From contig DASPKU010000011.1 in NCBI GenBank assembly GCA_035627955.1, positions 124,001 to 188,000 on the forward strand: 64,000 bases of DNA, given 5' to 3'. How positions within the stretch are numbered: position 1 is the stretch's first letter; every line of letters begins with the position of its first letter. Of this stretch, positions 1-7,849 are shown piece after piece. The stretch comes from Phycisphaerales bacterium (GTDB lineage: Bacteria > Planctomycetota > Phycisphaerae > Phycisphaerales > UBA1924). Below the pieces are notes generated by a model that saw only the letters and a program-made list of their open reading frames with translations, was not told the DNA's origin and searched no databases. The position numbers and the translations under genes are program-made.

Positions 1-187
1 CGCCGTGGTCGAGGGTGATGGCGACGACGAGGGTGCCGCCGGGAGCGACCTGTGTGTGCTGGGGGGTGGCGGTGACTTCAACGGCTTCCAGGGCGTGGGC
101 GGGGAGGGCGAAGGCCGCGAGCGCGGCGGCGAAGGCGAGGAGGAAGCGGAGCGCGCGGGGGTGGAGCGCCGGGTGGGCGGGTTTCAT
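1..187 (-). CDS. Partial secreted protein, DsbD N-terminal-like (thiol-disulfide interchange), 5' end only
   Basis: Read on the minus strand, an open frame begins at ATG 187-185 and runs off the left edge, giving 62 residues. Residues 1-32 form a clear signal peptide: a short positive start, then a run rich in Leu, Ala and Phe ending in LPAHA. The mature part begins LEAVEVTATPQHTQVAPGGT and continues with a hydrophobic strand ending LDHG. A 'VAPGG(S/T)...LDH' pattern is typical of the N-terminal periplasmic domain of DsbD-like reductases, so that is the best guess. It could be another Ig-fold secreted protein. It diverges from fliM, with a 144-bp gap between the starts. Confidence 0.5.
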   Translation of the reverse strand, partial: MKPAHPALHPRALRFLLAFAAALAAFALPAHALEAVEVTATPQHTQVAPGGTLVVAITLDHG

Positions 188-331
188 ATGGGAAGGGTAC
201 GACCCGGCATGGAGGCGGGTTTGCCCGGGGGGTGTGGGGTAGGGTGGCGTGTGGTTTGTAGCGCGGGACGGGGGTGGGCCGATAAGAAAGGATTGCGGGC
301 GGACGGGTGCCCCGGTTGAGGCAGGAGCGTC

Positions 332-1348
332 ATGGCTGACGTGCTGGATCAGAATGAGGTTGATGCGCTTCTCGCGGCGGTGGACGCCGGGGAGGTGAAG
401 GAGGAGCGGAAGGACGCGCCGGTGTTCGCGCGGGGCCGGCGCGGGGCGGCGGAGTCGGCGGAGGTCAAGCCGTACGACTTCAAGCGGCCGGAGCGCGTGA
501 GCAAGGACCAGATGCGGGCGCTGCAGACGCTGCACGAGGGGTTTGCGCGGAACTTCGGGGCGTCGCTCTCGGGATTCCTGCGGACGATCGTGGAGGTGAA
601 GGTCGCGACGTGCGAGCAGATGACGTACTCGGAGTTCACGAGCGGTCTGCCGAACCCGACGTCGTTCAACCTGGTCACGGCGGAGGGGCTCGAGGGGCAG
701 ATGTGCCTGGAGATCTCGCCGCTGATCATCTACCCGATCATCGATCGGCTGCTGGGGGGGACGACGCAGGACCTGTTCATCCCGCAGCGGCCAATGACGC
801 TGATCGAGACGCGGCTGATCAGCAACGTGACGAAGCGCGGGCTGGTGGCGCTGGCGGAGGCGTGGGCGGGGATCAAGCAGCTGACGTTCACGGTGTCGGC
901 TACGGAGAGCAACCCTCAGCTGGTGCAGATCGTGCCGCCGAACGAGGTGGTGGTGGTGATCGGGTTTGAGCTCAAGATGAGCAACCGCGCAGGGACGATG
1001 AACCTGTGCATTCCGTACAACGTGATCGAGCCGGTGATGGAGGTTTTGAGCAGCCAGAGCTGGTTCGCGGCCGCGAAGAATCAGAAGAGCAAGGAGATTG
1101 AGACGCAGATCTCGCGGACGCTGTCACGGGCACCGCTGAACGTAACGGGGCTGCTGGCGGAGACGACGATCACGCTAAGGGAGCTGCTGGAGCTCACGGT
1201 TGGCGACATCATCGTGACGGAGAAGCCCGCGGCGACGCCGGTGACGGTGTGTGTGGAGGGGGAGCGGAAGTTCGTGGCGCAGATCGGGCAGTTCCGGGGG
1301 AACCGGGCGCTGAAGGTGTTGCGGGCGACCACTAGCGAAGAGCGTTGA
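332..1348 (+). CDS. fliM: Flagellar motor switch protein FliM
   Basis: Encodes 338 aa, a normal FliM length. FliM forms the C-ring of the flagellar motor with FliG and FliN and binds phosphorylated CheY at its extreme N-terminus. That CheY-binding peptide is visible as LDQNEVDALLAAV (residues 5-17). The middle domain carries the CheC-like signature (GASLSGFLRTIVEVKV, MTYSEFTSGLPNPTSFNL), and the C-terminal SpoA/FliN-like domain ends in GQFRGNRALKVL. The ATG at 332 has AGGAG at 323-327. No other flagellar gene lies in the window, so fliM stands apart from a flagellar operon here. The organism is probably motile. Confidence 0.95.
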   Translation: MADVLDQNEVDALLAAVDAGEVKEERKDAPVFARGRRGAAESAEVKPYDFKRPERVSKDQMRALQTLHEGFARNFGASLSGFLRTIVEVKVATCEQMTYSEFTSGLPNPTSFNLVTAEGLEGQMCLEISPLIIYPIIDRLLGGTTQDLFIPQRPMTLIETRLISNVTKRGLVALAEAWAGIKQLTFTVSATESNPQLVQIVPPNEVVVVIGFELKMSNRAGTMNLCIPYNVIEPVMEVLSSQSWFAAAKNQKSKEIETQISRTLSRAPLNVTGLLAETTITLRELLELTVGDIIVTEKPAATPVTVCVEGERKFVAQIGQFRGNRALKVLRATTSEER

Positions 1349-1439
1349 CCTTGAGCCCCAGTCTCGGGTTTCACAGGTGAACTCTGAGTTCTCCCAGCTT
1401 CTGCCCTGCCGACGAACACCGGGTCTAACGCAAGTAGGC

Positions 1440-1468
1440 TTGCGGGTAGCCATTGGTCCGACTAGTCT
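1440..1468 (+). promoter_or_regulatory. Possible sigma70-type promoter for the HAF-repeat protein
   Basis: TTGCGG (1440-1445) and TAGTCT (1463-1468) are separated by exactly 17 bp and lie 38 bp upstream of the start codon at 1506. Both hexamers match the consensus only partly. Confidence 0.3.
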
Positions 1469-1505
1469 GTGTAGGAGCCGCCGCGGGGCGGTCGGGAGAG
1501 ATGAC

Positions 1506-2609
1506 ATGCCGTTTCCGAACTGGCAAGCTCGTGCGAGCATTGCGGTTACAGCGCTGGTTCTCAGCGGCCAATCGCACGCTCAATGGTCCGTCGCCTACCT
1601 CAACCCAGCCAACCGTGCTTCTGTGGCCAGTGGGGTGTCATCCGGCGGGCAGGTCGGACTGAGTACTGGCATCCCAAGTGACGCAGCCGTCCTGTGGAAC
1701 GGATCGGCTCAGTCCTGGGTGAATCTCAACCCCTCTGGCGCTGGAAGGTCGAAGGCGAACGCGGCATTCGGAAGTCAGCAGGCCGGATCGGCAAACTACG
1801 GAGGTTGGGACCGCGCCACGATCTGGCACGGAACAGCTGCATCGGCGCAGGACATTCACCCCGTTTGGGCCAGCCTCTCCGAAGTCATGGCTACTTCTGG
1901 TGTGCAGCAGGCCGGATACGCGCTCGTCCCTTCGACCGGCCGCTATCACGCGACGGTCTGGAGCGGTTCATCGGCATCCGCAGTGGACCTCCATCCAGGG
2001 CCGCTCAACGAGGCGAGCTTTGCCTGGGGAGTTGCTGGTGGTCAGCAGGTCGGCTCCACAACCAACTTCAATGGCAACTTGCGCCAGGCCGCACTCTGGA
2101 GCGGAACGGCCGGTTCGTACATCAATCTCACCCCGTCCTCCTACTACTCGGAAGCACTTGCGGTCGAGGGTGGAATTCAGGTTGGGTACGAACGTGCAAC
2201 CTCCGGGTCTTTCAGACGGCCGGTGATCTGGAGTGGAACTGCGGCGTCTATGAGTTATCTGGCTGGGCCGTCGGTTGAAGGCGCCATTCGAGCGATTCAC
2301 CAAGGACGATTAGCGGGTGAGATGCATGTGGGGGCACATCGGCATGCGACGATGTGGAACAGCGCAACATCGAGCCCTGAGGATCTCGCAACGGTGCTGA
2401 CTGGATCATGGGCGGAGACCATCGCTACCGGCATCTGGAGCGATGGTCAGACGATCTTCGTGACTGGATATGGGTTCAACACGACTCGGAACCGCAACGA
2501 AGCGTTGCTGTGGACGCGACCGGTGCCAACCCCGGCGACAAGCTTGGTAGCCGCAGCTGGGTTGATGCTGCATGGTGGTCGTCGTCGACGGTCGCAACGA
2601 CTCTCTTAG
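1506..2609 (+). CDS. Secreted HAF-like repeat protein with a PEP-CTERM-like tail
   Basis: The start chosen is ATG 1506, preceded by GGGAG at 1494-1498, giving 367 aa; an upstream in-frame extension lacks a ribosome site. Residues 1-26 are a signal peptide ending SHA|QWS. The body consists of about six imperfect repeats of roughly 45 residues with a core such as ATVWSGSSASAVDLHPG (also ALWSGTAGSYINLTP and VIWSGTAASMSYL), separated by GxQQAGYA-like strands. This resembles the HAF extracellular repeat family found in planctomycete surface proteins. The C-terminus reads VPTPATSLVAAAGLMLHGG followed by Arg residues, the layout of a PEP-CTERM-type sorting signal. The stop overlaps that of the convergent neighbour (TTAG, 2606-2609). 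Function unknown. Confidence 0.75.
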   Translation: MPFPNWQARASIAVTALVLSGQSHAQWSVAYLNPANRASVASGVSSGGQVGLSTGIPSDAAVLWNGSAQSWVNLNPSGAGRSKANAAFGSQQAGSANYGGWDRATIWHGTAASAQDIHPVWASLSEVMATSGVQQAGYALVPSTGRYHATVWSGSSASAVDLHPGPLNEASFAWGVAGGQQVGSTTNFNGNLRQAALWSGTAGSYINLTPSSYYSEALAVEGGIQVGYERATSGSFRRPVIWSGTAASMSYLAGPSVEGAIRAIHQGRLAGEMHVGAHRHATMWNSATSSPEDLATVLTGSWAETIATGIWSDGQTIFVTGYGFNTTRNRNEALLWTRPVPTPATSLVAAAGLMLHGGRRRRSQRLS

Positions 2610-3838
2610 ATCGCTCCGACGCACAGGTTGACGGCCGAGTGCAGGACGGGGTAGTTCACCACACAGCGGAAGATGTCGAAGGGGATGTGCCACTTGAGCA
2701 GGTCGAGCTGCTGCGTGACCATCTCGTGGTAGCGGGGCATGTGCGTGGTTCGGAGTGACTGGAGGCTGGTGCCGAGGTATTCGGCGGAGCCTTCGAAGGG
2801 GAGGCGGTGGGGCACGAGGCCGTGGTGGGCGGTGGCGTAGCGGCTGCTCTCGGGGGTGACCCAGACGGAGGTGGTAGAAGGGTTGACCCAGCCGTGCGGG
2901 ATGATGAGGTCGAGGAGGAGGACCTCGGAGGGCTCGAGGCAGGGCGCGGTGATGCCGTGCGGGGGCGTGCGGCTGCCGCCGGGGAAGTTGCGGGTCAGGT
3001 TGCGCCAGAAGACGGTGACCTCGCCGGAGCGGCCGAGCTTTTCGAGCTGCACGTAGTCGCGGGAGAGGCCGTCGGGGCCCTCGAGGCGTGTGATCTTGGG
3101 CAGCGGCTTTGTGGAGTACTCGGGGAGCAGGGTGCAGCCGTCCACTGCGACGTCGGCGCCGGAATCGGGGGGGCAGGTGGAGCCACCCCAGGTGCGGCTG
3201 GAGGCGTAGATGCCGATGGAGGCGCCTTCCTGGAGCTTGCGGAGGCCGACGCGCCCGCGGATGCCGAGGCAGTCGTGCTCGCCGGTAGGGCGCTCGTAGA
3301 AGATGACAGAGTGGATGGAGGCACGGGCGCTGACGCCCCAGACGGAGGCGTTGGCGCGGAAGGCGGCGCGGCGCAGGCGGAGCAGCGCGCTCTCGTCGTC
3401 GGGGCAGAGGCCCGAGAGGATGGCGTCGAAGGTGCGGCGGTCGCCGGCGACGTCCTTCACGGCGACCTCGAACTGCTGGTACGCGGTTTGGAGGTCGGCG
3501 ATGGCCGCGGCGGAGGTGCCGGCGGACTGGGCGGACTCCACGAAGCGTCGCATGGCGCCGGCCTTGGGGACGAGGCGGCCGGTGCGGAGCAGGTCCTGGT
3601 GATTAGCGAGGGAGAAGATCTGCCAAGCGAGGGCGGCGTCGATGTTGAGGGCACGGCGGAGGTCGACGGCGCGGGGGGCTTCGACGGGGAGGGCGGCGAT
3701 GAGGGACTGAACGGCCCCGCGGAGCTGCGCAAGCACTTGCAGCGTGCGGGCTTCGAAGGTTTGGTCCAGGACCGGCGCGGGCGCGTCGGCCTTTGACCTC
3801 TTGCACGTTGACGCTCGTGGAGCCATCCCGGACAACAT
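2606..3838 (-). CDS. Conserved hypothetical protein, possible DNA-binding regulator
   Basis: The start chosen is ATG 3838-3836, which has AGAGG (minus strand, 3851-3847) eight bases upstream, giving 410 aa. A longer in-frame start at 3988 would run through the repeat array and lacks a ribosome site. No signal peptide or membrane segment is seen. An N-terminal helical region (DLRRALNIDAALAWQIFSLA, about residues 60-80) could be a helix-turn-helix. The rest is mixed alpha/beta with no motif I recognise (for example SVIFYERPTGEHDCLGIRGR). The gene diverges from the dockerin protein, and an array of TTGTACAA sites lies between them, which suggests autoregulation. Role inferred only. Confidence 0.6.
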   Translation of the reverse strand: MLSGMAPRASTCKRSKADAPAPVLDQTFEARTLQVLAQLRGAVQSLIAALPVEAPRAVDLRRALNIDAALAWQIFSLANHQDLLRTGRLVPKAGAMRRFVESAQSAGTSAAAIADLQTAYQQFEVAVKDVAGDRRTFDAILSGLCPDDESALLRLRRAAFRANASVWGVSARASIHSVIFYERPTGEHDCLGIRGRVGLRKLQEGASIGIYASSRTWGGSTCPPDSGADVAVDGCTLLPEYSTKPLPKITRLEGPDGLSRDYVQLEKLGRSGEVTVFWRNLTRNFPGGSRTPPHGITAPCLEPSEVLLLDLIIPHGWVNPSTTSVWVTPESSRYATAHHGLVPHRLPFEGSAEYLGTSLQSLRTTHMPRYHEMVTQQLDLLKWHIPFDIFRCVVNYPVLHSAVNLCVGAI

Positions 3839-3889
3839 ATCGGCGGCCTCTGGGTGCCGCCCCGAGGGAACCGGGGCGGGTGAAAAACA

Positions 3890-3921
3890 TTGTACAAGGA
3901 TTTGTACAAATGCTTGCACAG
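3890..3921. promoter_or_regulatory. Three TTG(T/C)ACA(A/G) sites at exact 12-bp period, operator-like
   Basis: TTGTACAA occurs at 3890-3897 and 3902-3909, and TTGCACAG at 3914-3921. The starts are 12 bp apart, slightly more than one helical turn. Each TTGTACAA is itself palindromic, and the middle one extends to ATTTGTACAAAT (3900-3911). The array sits between divergent genes starting at 3838 (-) and 4043 (+), so a protein bound here could control both. Confidence 0.55.
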
Positions 3922-3942
3922 ATTCTCGGAAAAAGGTACCTT
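3914..3942 (+). promoter_or_regulatory. Possible promoter for the dockerin-type secreted protein
   Basis: TTGCAC (3914-3919), a 17-bp spacer, then TACCTT (3937-3942). The -35 hexamer coincides with the third unit of the TTGTACAA array, so a bound regulator would block or contact polymerase. Confidence 0.35.
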
Positions 3943-4042
3943 CGGCGTCGCCCCATGGCCCGGGCGTGAGAGACCGGGCGCGGATCACCCGCGGGCGCCG
4001 GCATGAACACCGAACACGTCAGCACCAAACAAAGGAGAGGTC

Positions 4043-5707
4043 ATGTCCACTCGAATGTGTGTCGCGGGTCTTTTGGCCATGGCGGGGTTTGCGGCGGGCG
4101 TGAGTGCTCAGGAGCTGATCCTGGCGGAGTACCAGTACGAGGCCGCGCGGTTCGTGCGGATGGGGCTGGACGGGAGCAACCCGCAGACGGCATTCCTGCT
4201 GCCGGCGGCGGACTGGCTGCCGATGGGCGTGAGCTACAACGCGGCGAACAACACACTGGTGTGGATGGACAGCGGCGGCGGGAGCGAGGTGCACCAGGCG
4301 GGGCTGGATGGGTCGGGGCACACGGTCCTGAGCGGGGTCGGCGGGTTTGCCCGCGGAACGTCGCGCGATGCGGCGGGGCGGGTCTTCTACTCGACGAACA
4401 ACGAGCTGCAGCGGATGAACGCGGACGGCTCGAACATCGTGACGATGTACGCGGCGCCGGCGACCGAGGTGGTGCTGTCGCCGCGGGTGGATGCGACGAA
4501 CGGCTTCGTGTACTTCTGCGTGGAGGGGCAGATCAAGCGGGTGCCGGTGGACGGCGGGGCGGCGCAGACGGTGGTGACGGGGGTGAGCCAGGCGCGGGCG
4601 ATCGGGCTGCACCACGCGGCGGGGTACATCTACTGGATCGACGGCGACACGATCACCGATCACGTGGCGCGGGCGCGGCTGGACAACACCGGGTTTGAGA
4701 TTGTGTTCGACTGCTCGTACAACGACACGAGCGGCTCCAGCGGGCTGACGGACCTGCTGCTGGCGCCGGCGCTGGGCAAGATGTTCATCAGTGATGAGCT
4801 TGCGGGCACGGTGCGGAGCCTGAACCTGGACGGGACGGGCGTGCAGACGATCTATACGAGCCCGACGGGGCTGGCGCCGATCGCGATGACGCTGACCACC
4901 GGCGACGTCACGCCGGCGCTGCAGGACTGCAACGGGAACGGGGTCGGCGACGGCGCGGATATCGCGGGCGGTGCGGCGGACTGCAACAACAACGGCGTGG
5001 TGGACACGTGCGAGGCGAGCGCCTGCCCTACGCGGAACTTCCTACTCAACCATGGCGCAAGCCTGTCGAGCGGGCAGGGGCGGGCGCTGGGCCGGCCGAG
5101 CCAGTGGCAGGTGTTCCAGCCCTTTGACGTGACGGCCACGTGGCGGATCGGCGAGATCGGGATAGACGGGCACACGTCGAACTACGTGGTGGAGAACGAG
5201 GTGCTGGTGGCGGTGTTCCCGGAAAACCCGGTGACGTCCCGTCCTGATGAGACCAGTGCGCCGCTGGCGACCACGTCGTTAACGCTGCGGTTCAGCCCGT
5301 GGTTTGAGAGCTGGGCGTACGCGCCGCTGAACGTGACGCTGGAGCCGGGGCGGTACTGGGTGCGGCTGGTCGCGGAGGACCCGATCAACTTCGCGGCTTC
5401 GATCCACCACGGGGCCTCGGGGCTGCAGTCACGCTCGCGCGGGACCAGCGGCAACTTCACGAGCCTTCAGAGCCCGATCGCGATGCGGCTGGTGCAGACC
5501 AACGCGCCGGTGTGCGGGACCGCTGATTACAACGGCGACGGCGACATCGGCACGGACCAGGACATCGAGGCGTTCTTCGCGTGCCTGGGCGGGAGCTGCT
5601 GCCCCACGTGCTTCGAGGGCGGCAGCGACTTCAACGGTGACGGCGACTTCGGGACTGATCAAGACATCGAGAGCTTCTTCCGCGTGCTGGGTGGCGGACC
5701 CTGCTGA
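4043..5707 (+). CDS. Secreted beta-propeller protein with GC-type dockerin-like C-terminus
   Basis: Encodes 554 aa. A very strong ribosome site, AAAGGAGAGG (4031-4040), precedes ATG 4043. The signal peptide ends GVSA|QEL near residue 22. Residues 22-290 hold YWTD/NHL-like propeller blades (FVRMGLDGSNPQT, VRSLNLDGTGVQTI, GYIYWIDGDTI). A Cys-flanked Asn/Asp/Gly-rich linker follows at about 294-325 (DCNGNGVGDGADIAGG). Residues 330-485 look like a beta-sandwich. The last 65 residues contain two EF-hand/dockerin-like units, DYNGDGDIGTDQDIEAFF and DFNGDGDFGTDQDIESFF, with paired Cys. This tail is typical of Phycisphaerae secreted proteins and probably binds calcium or anchors the protein. No enzymatic motif is seen. 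Confidence 0.85.
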   Translation: MSTRMCVAGLLAMAGFAAGVSAQELILAEYQYEAARFVRMGLDGSNPQTAFLLPAADWLPMGVSYNAANNTLVWMDSGGGSEVHQAGLDGSGHTVLSGVGGFARGTSRDAAGRVFYSTNNELQRMNADGSNIVTMYAAPATEVVLSPRVDATNGFVYFCVEGQIKRVPVDGGAAQTVVTGVSQARAIGLHHAAGYIYWIDGDTITDHVARARLDNTGFEIVFDCSYNDTSGSSGLTDLLLAPALGKMFISDELAGTVRSLNLDGTGVQTIYTSPTGLAPIAMTLTTGDVTPALQDCNGNGVGDGADIAGGAADCNNNGVVDTCEASACPTRNFLLNHGASLSSGQGRALGRPSQWQVFQPFDVTATWRIGEIGIDGHTSNYVVENEVLVAVFPENPVTSRPDETSAPLATTSLTLRFSPWFESWAYAPLNVTLEPGRYWVRLVAEDPINFAASIHHGASGLQSRSRGTSGNFTSLQSPIAMRLVQTNAPVCGTADYNGDGDIGTDQDIEAFFACLGGSCCPTCFEGGSDFNGDGDFGTDQDIESFFRVLGGGPC

Positions 5708-5762
5708 CTCCCCTACAGCGGGCTCGCGACGGCACTTTCTTCAGCTACTTCCCTCTTCTCTC

Positions 5763-5796
5763 GGGCCCCCCGCTGCTCCCCGGCGAGGGGCCTTTT
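5763..5796 (+). terminator. Rho-independent terminator after the dockerin-type protein
   Basis: GGCCCC (5764-5769) pairs with GGGGCC (5787-5792) around a short loop and is followed at once by TTTT (5793-5796). It lies 55 bp past the stop codon. Confidence 0.7.
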
Positions 5797-6149
5797 CATT
5801 GGTACCTTGATGGCGAGGGCCACCAATGGTGCAAGCCAACAACGTCGTCGCGCTGTCGGAGTTAACGAGTGACGTTCATCGGGAGCGCCCGCGTGATCTT
5901 TGTGATTGAGCCTGGTCTGGTGCGGGTCCTAAGCATTCGGGCTCGACGCCAGCCGGCGAGCCCGGGTGAGCTTGGGGACTGAGGAGGGCTGGGGGGGACT
6001 GGGTGATTGGCCGGGGTATTGAATCGACTCCGGCACTCCCCTACTCTTTCGGGACTGTGTTCGGGTCTCTGGCCCGGGGTTGGTCCCCGTGTCGGCGGTC
6101 CGGGAGCGACATCATGCTGTTTGTGGCCCACACCCATGCCGGCTGATCA

Positions 6150-6169
6150 CACGACACCCCCGTGTCGTG
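6150..6169 (+). other. Perfect hairpin in the nusA leader
   Basis: CACGACAC (6150-6157), loop CCCC, GTGTCGTG (6162-6169). A compact RNA stem about 200 nt upstream of the nusA start. Confidence 0.6.
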
Positions 6170-6262
6170 GGTCGGTTGCCCCGTCCTCAGGAGGAATACT
6201 CGTGAGGGGCTAGGGGGCAATGCCGGAGGTTCCGCCGCCAGGTCGACTGGGGGCGGGGCGTG

Positions 6263-6298
6263 GGCCACGGGCGCGGTGCTCGTGGCCTTTGTGTTTTT
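6263..6298 (+). terminator. Terminator/attenuator candidate in the nusA leader
   Basis: GGCCACG (6263-6269) pairs with CGTGGCC (6281-6287) and is followed by TTTGTGTTTTT (6288-6298). It lies 65 nt before the nusA start with no gene ending nearby, so it may attenuate the nusA-infB operon. NusA is known to autoregulate its own operon in other bacteria. Confidence 0.5.
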
Positions 6299-6363
6299 GG
6301 AGTTCACGTTCGGCTCGACATCTCGGCAACTCGACATCTCAGCAATCAGAAAGGCAGAAGGCA

Positions 6364-7746
6364 GTGATCAACACCCAGGAAATGATGCGGATTCTCGACT
6401 CGATCGCCCGTGACCGGAACATCGACAAGCAGGTGCTGGTGAAGGACCTGGAGCAGGCGATGGTGTCGGCGGCCCGCAAGTACTTCAACACCCTGGATAC
6501 CGAGGAGTTCGCGTGCACGCTGGACCCCATCAGCGGGCAGTTCAACCTCACGCGCCACGGGGCCCCGCTGGAGATGCCGCCGGTGGCGTTCGGGCGGATC
6601 GCGGCGCAGACGTTCAAGCAGGTGATGATCCAGAAGTTCCGCGACGATGAGCGGTCGAGCATTTTCGACGAGTTCAGCAAGCGGATGGGCGAGATCGTGA
6701 CGGGCGTCGCGCAGCGGTACGAGGGCGGGGCGCTGGTGGTGACGATCGATCGGGCCGAGGGGTTCATGCCGCGGAGCGAGCAGATCCCCGGCGAGCAGTT
6801 CGCGGCGGGTGACCGGGTGCGGTGCATGATCCTCGATGTGCGGGACGCGGGCAGCCAGGTCAAGATTGTGCTGAGCCGCGGGCACCCGGACTTCATCAAG
6901 AAGCTATTCGAGGTCGAGGTGCCGGAGGTGGCGGAGAAGATCATCGAAATCAAGGCGATGGCCCGCGAGGCGGGGTACCGCACGAAGATCGCGGTGGCGT
7001 CCATCGACAGCAAGGTGGACGCGGTGGGCGCGTGCGTAGGTGTGCGCGGCAGCCGCATCAAGAACATCGTCGATGAGCTCAACGGCGAGAAGATCGACAT
7101 CGTCCGCTGGAACGAGTCGAGCCAGATCCTGATTCAGAACTCGCTGAAGCCCGCCGAGGTGCAGGAAGTCTCGCTGTGCTTCGAACTGGGGCGCGCGACG
7201 GTGGTTGTCCGCGATGATCAGCTCTCGCTGGCGATCGGTAAGCGCGGGCAGAACGTGCGGCTCGCGGCCCGCCTGACAGGCTGGGACGTTGACATTCTCA
7301 CCCCCGAGGAGTTCACCAAGGGCGTCGAGACGATGTACGCGACGATTCAGAGCGTCGAGGGCATCACCGAGCAGATGGCGGACAAGCTGGCGGCCCTGGG
7401 CATGGTCAGCGTGTTCGATATTGAGGAGGTGGGCCAGGAAGTGCTGATGACGGAGCTGGAGATCGACGAGGCCAAGGCGGCCCAGATCGTCGAAATCTGC
7501 TCGGTGAAGGCGAAGGAAGTCGCGGCCCAGCAGCAGAAGGACAAGGAAGAAAAGGAGCGCAAGGCCAAGGAGGAGGCCGAGCTCGCGGCCAAGCTGCTGG
7601 CCGAAGGCGGCGCCGCGAACGCCGGCGAGGCGGGCGAGGCCGCGGCGGCGGCGATCCTGGGCGCTGGGGCCGCGGCTCCGGCACCCGCGAAGGAGGTCAC
7701 CCCGGACGCGGATGCGCGTGCGGCGGACATCCTGGGGCAGGGCTGA
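6364..7746 (+). CDS. nusA: Transcription termination/antitermination factor NusA
   Basis: The start chosen is GTG 6364, because the protein then begins (M)INTQEMMRILDSIARDRNID, matching the usual NusA N-terminus; AAAGG (6350-6354) lies upstream. Encodes 460 aa. In order: N-terminal RNA polymerase-binding domain, S1 domain (about 109-160, GFMPRSEQIPGE, RVRCMILDV), KH1 (about 205-250, VGACVGVRGSRIKNIVDELN), KH2 (about 277-312, LSLAIGKRGQNVRLAARLTG), a helix-hairpin-helix region, then a Lys/Glu/Ala-rich tail (about 380-460). The tail replaces the acidic repeats of the proteobacterial protein. It heads the nusA-infB-DUF503-rbfA group; infB follows after 103 bp. Confidence 0.95.
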   Translation: MINTQEMMRILDSIARDRNIDKQVLVKDLEQAMVSAARKYFNTLDTEEFACTLDPISGQFNLTRHGAPLEMPPVAFGRIAAQTFKQVMIQKFRDDERSSIFDEFSKRMGEIVTGVAQRYEGGALVVTIDRAEGFMPRSEQIPGEQFAAGDRVRCMILDVRDAGSQVKIVLSRGHPDFIKKLFEVEVPEVAEKIIEIKAMAREAGYRTKIAVASIDSKVDAVGACVGVRGSRIKNIVDELNGEKIDIVRWNESSQILIQNSLKPAEVQEVSLCFELGRATVVVRDDQLSLAIGKRGQNVRLAARLTGWDVDILTPEEFTKGVETMYATIQSVEGITEQMADKLAALGMVSVFDIEEVGQEVLMTELEIDEAKAAQIVEICSVKAKEVAAQQQKDKEEKERKAKEEAELAAKLLAEGGAANAGEAGEAAAAAILGAGAAAPAPAKEVTPDADARAADILGQG

Positions 7747-7849
7747 GTTCTGAACGAGTGATCCACGCGTCGGTGACGACGCGGTGATTGGTGGATGGGT
7801 CGGTGGTGTTGGTGGTTCGGTGGTGATCGGGCTGGTTCTGGAGCATTGA

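Larger units (their letters stand above)
5797..6363 (+). promoter_or_regulatory. Long gene-free leader upstream of nusA
   Basis: About 570 bp without a convincing gene. rimP, which often precedes nusA, is not here. The region contains a perfect 8-bp hairpin at 6150-6169 and a terminator-like hairpin at 6263-6298, both annotated separately. Otherwise it is unremarkable GC-rich DNA; I see no tRNA and no clear promoter. Confidence 0.5.

Noticed and set aside
3839-3988. A 50-residue N-terminal extension of the 2606-3838 protein
   Set aside because: It would run through the TTGTACAA array and lacks a ribosome site, whereas ATG 3838 has AGAGG at good spacing.
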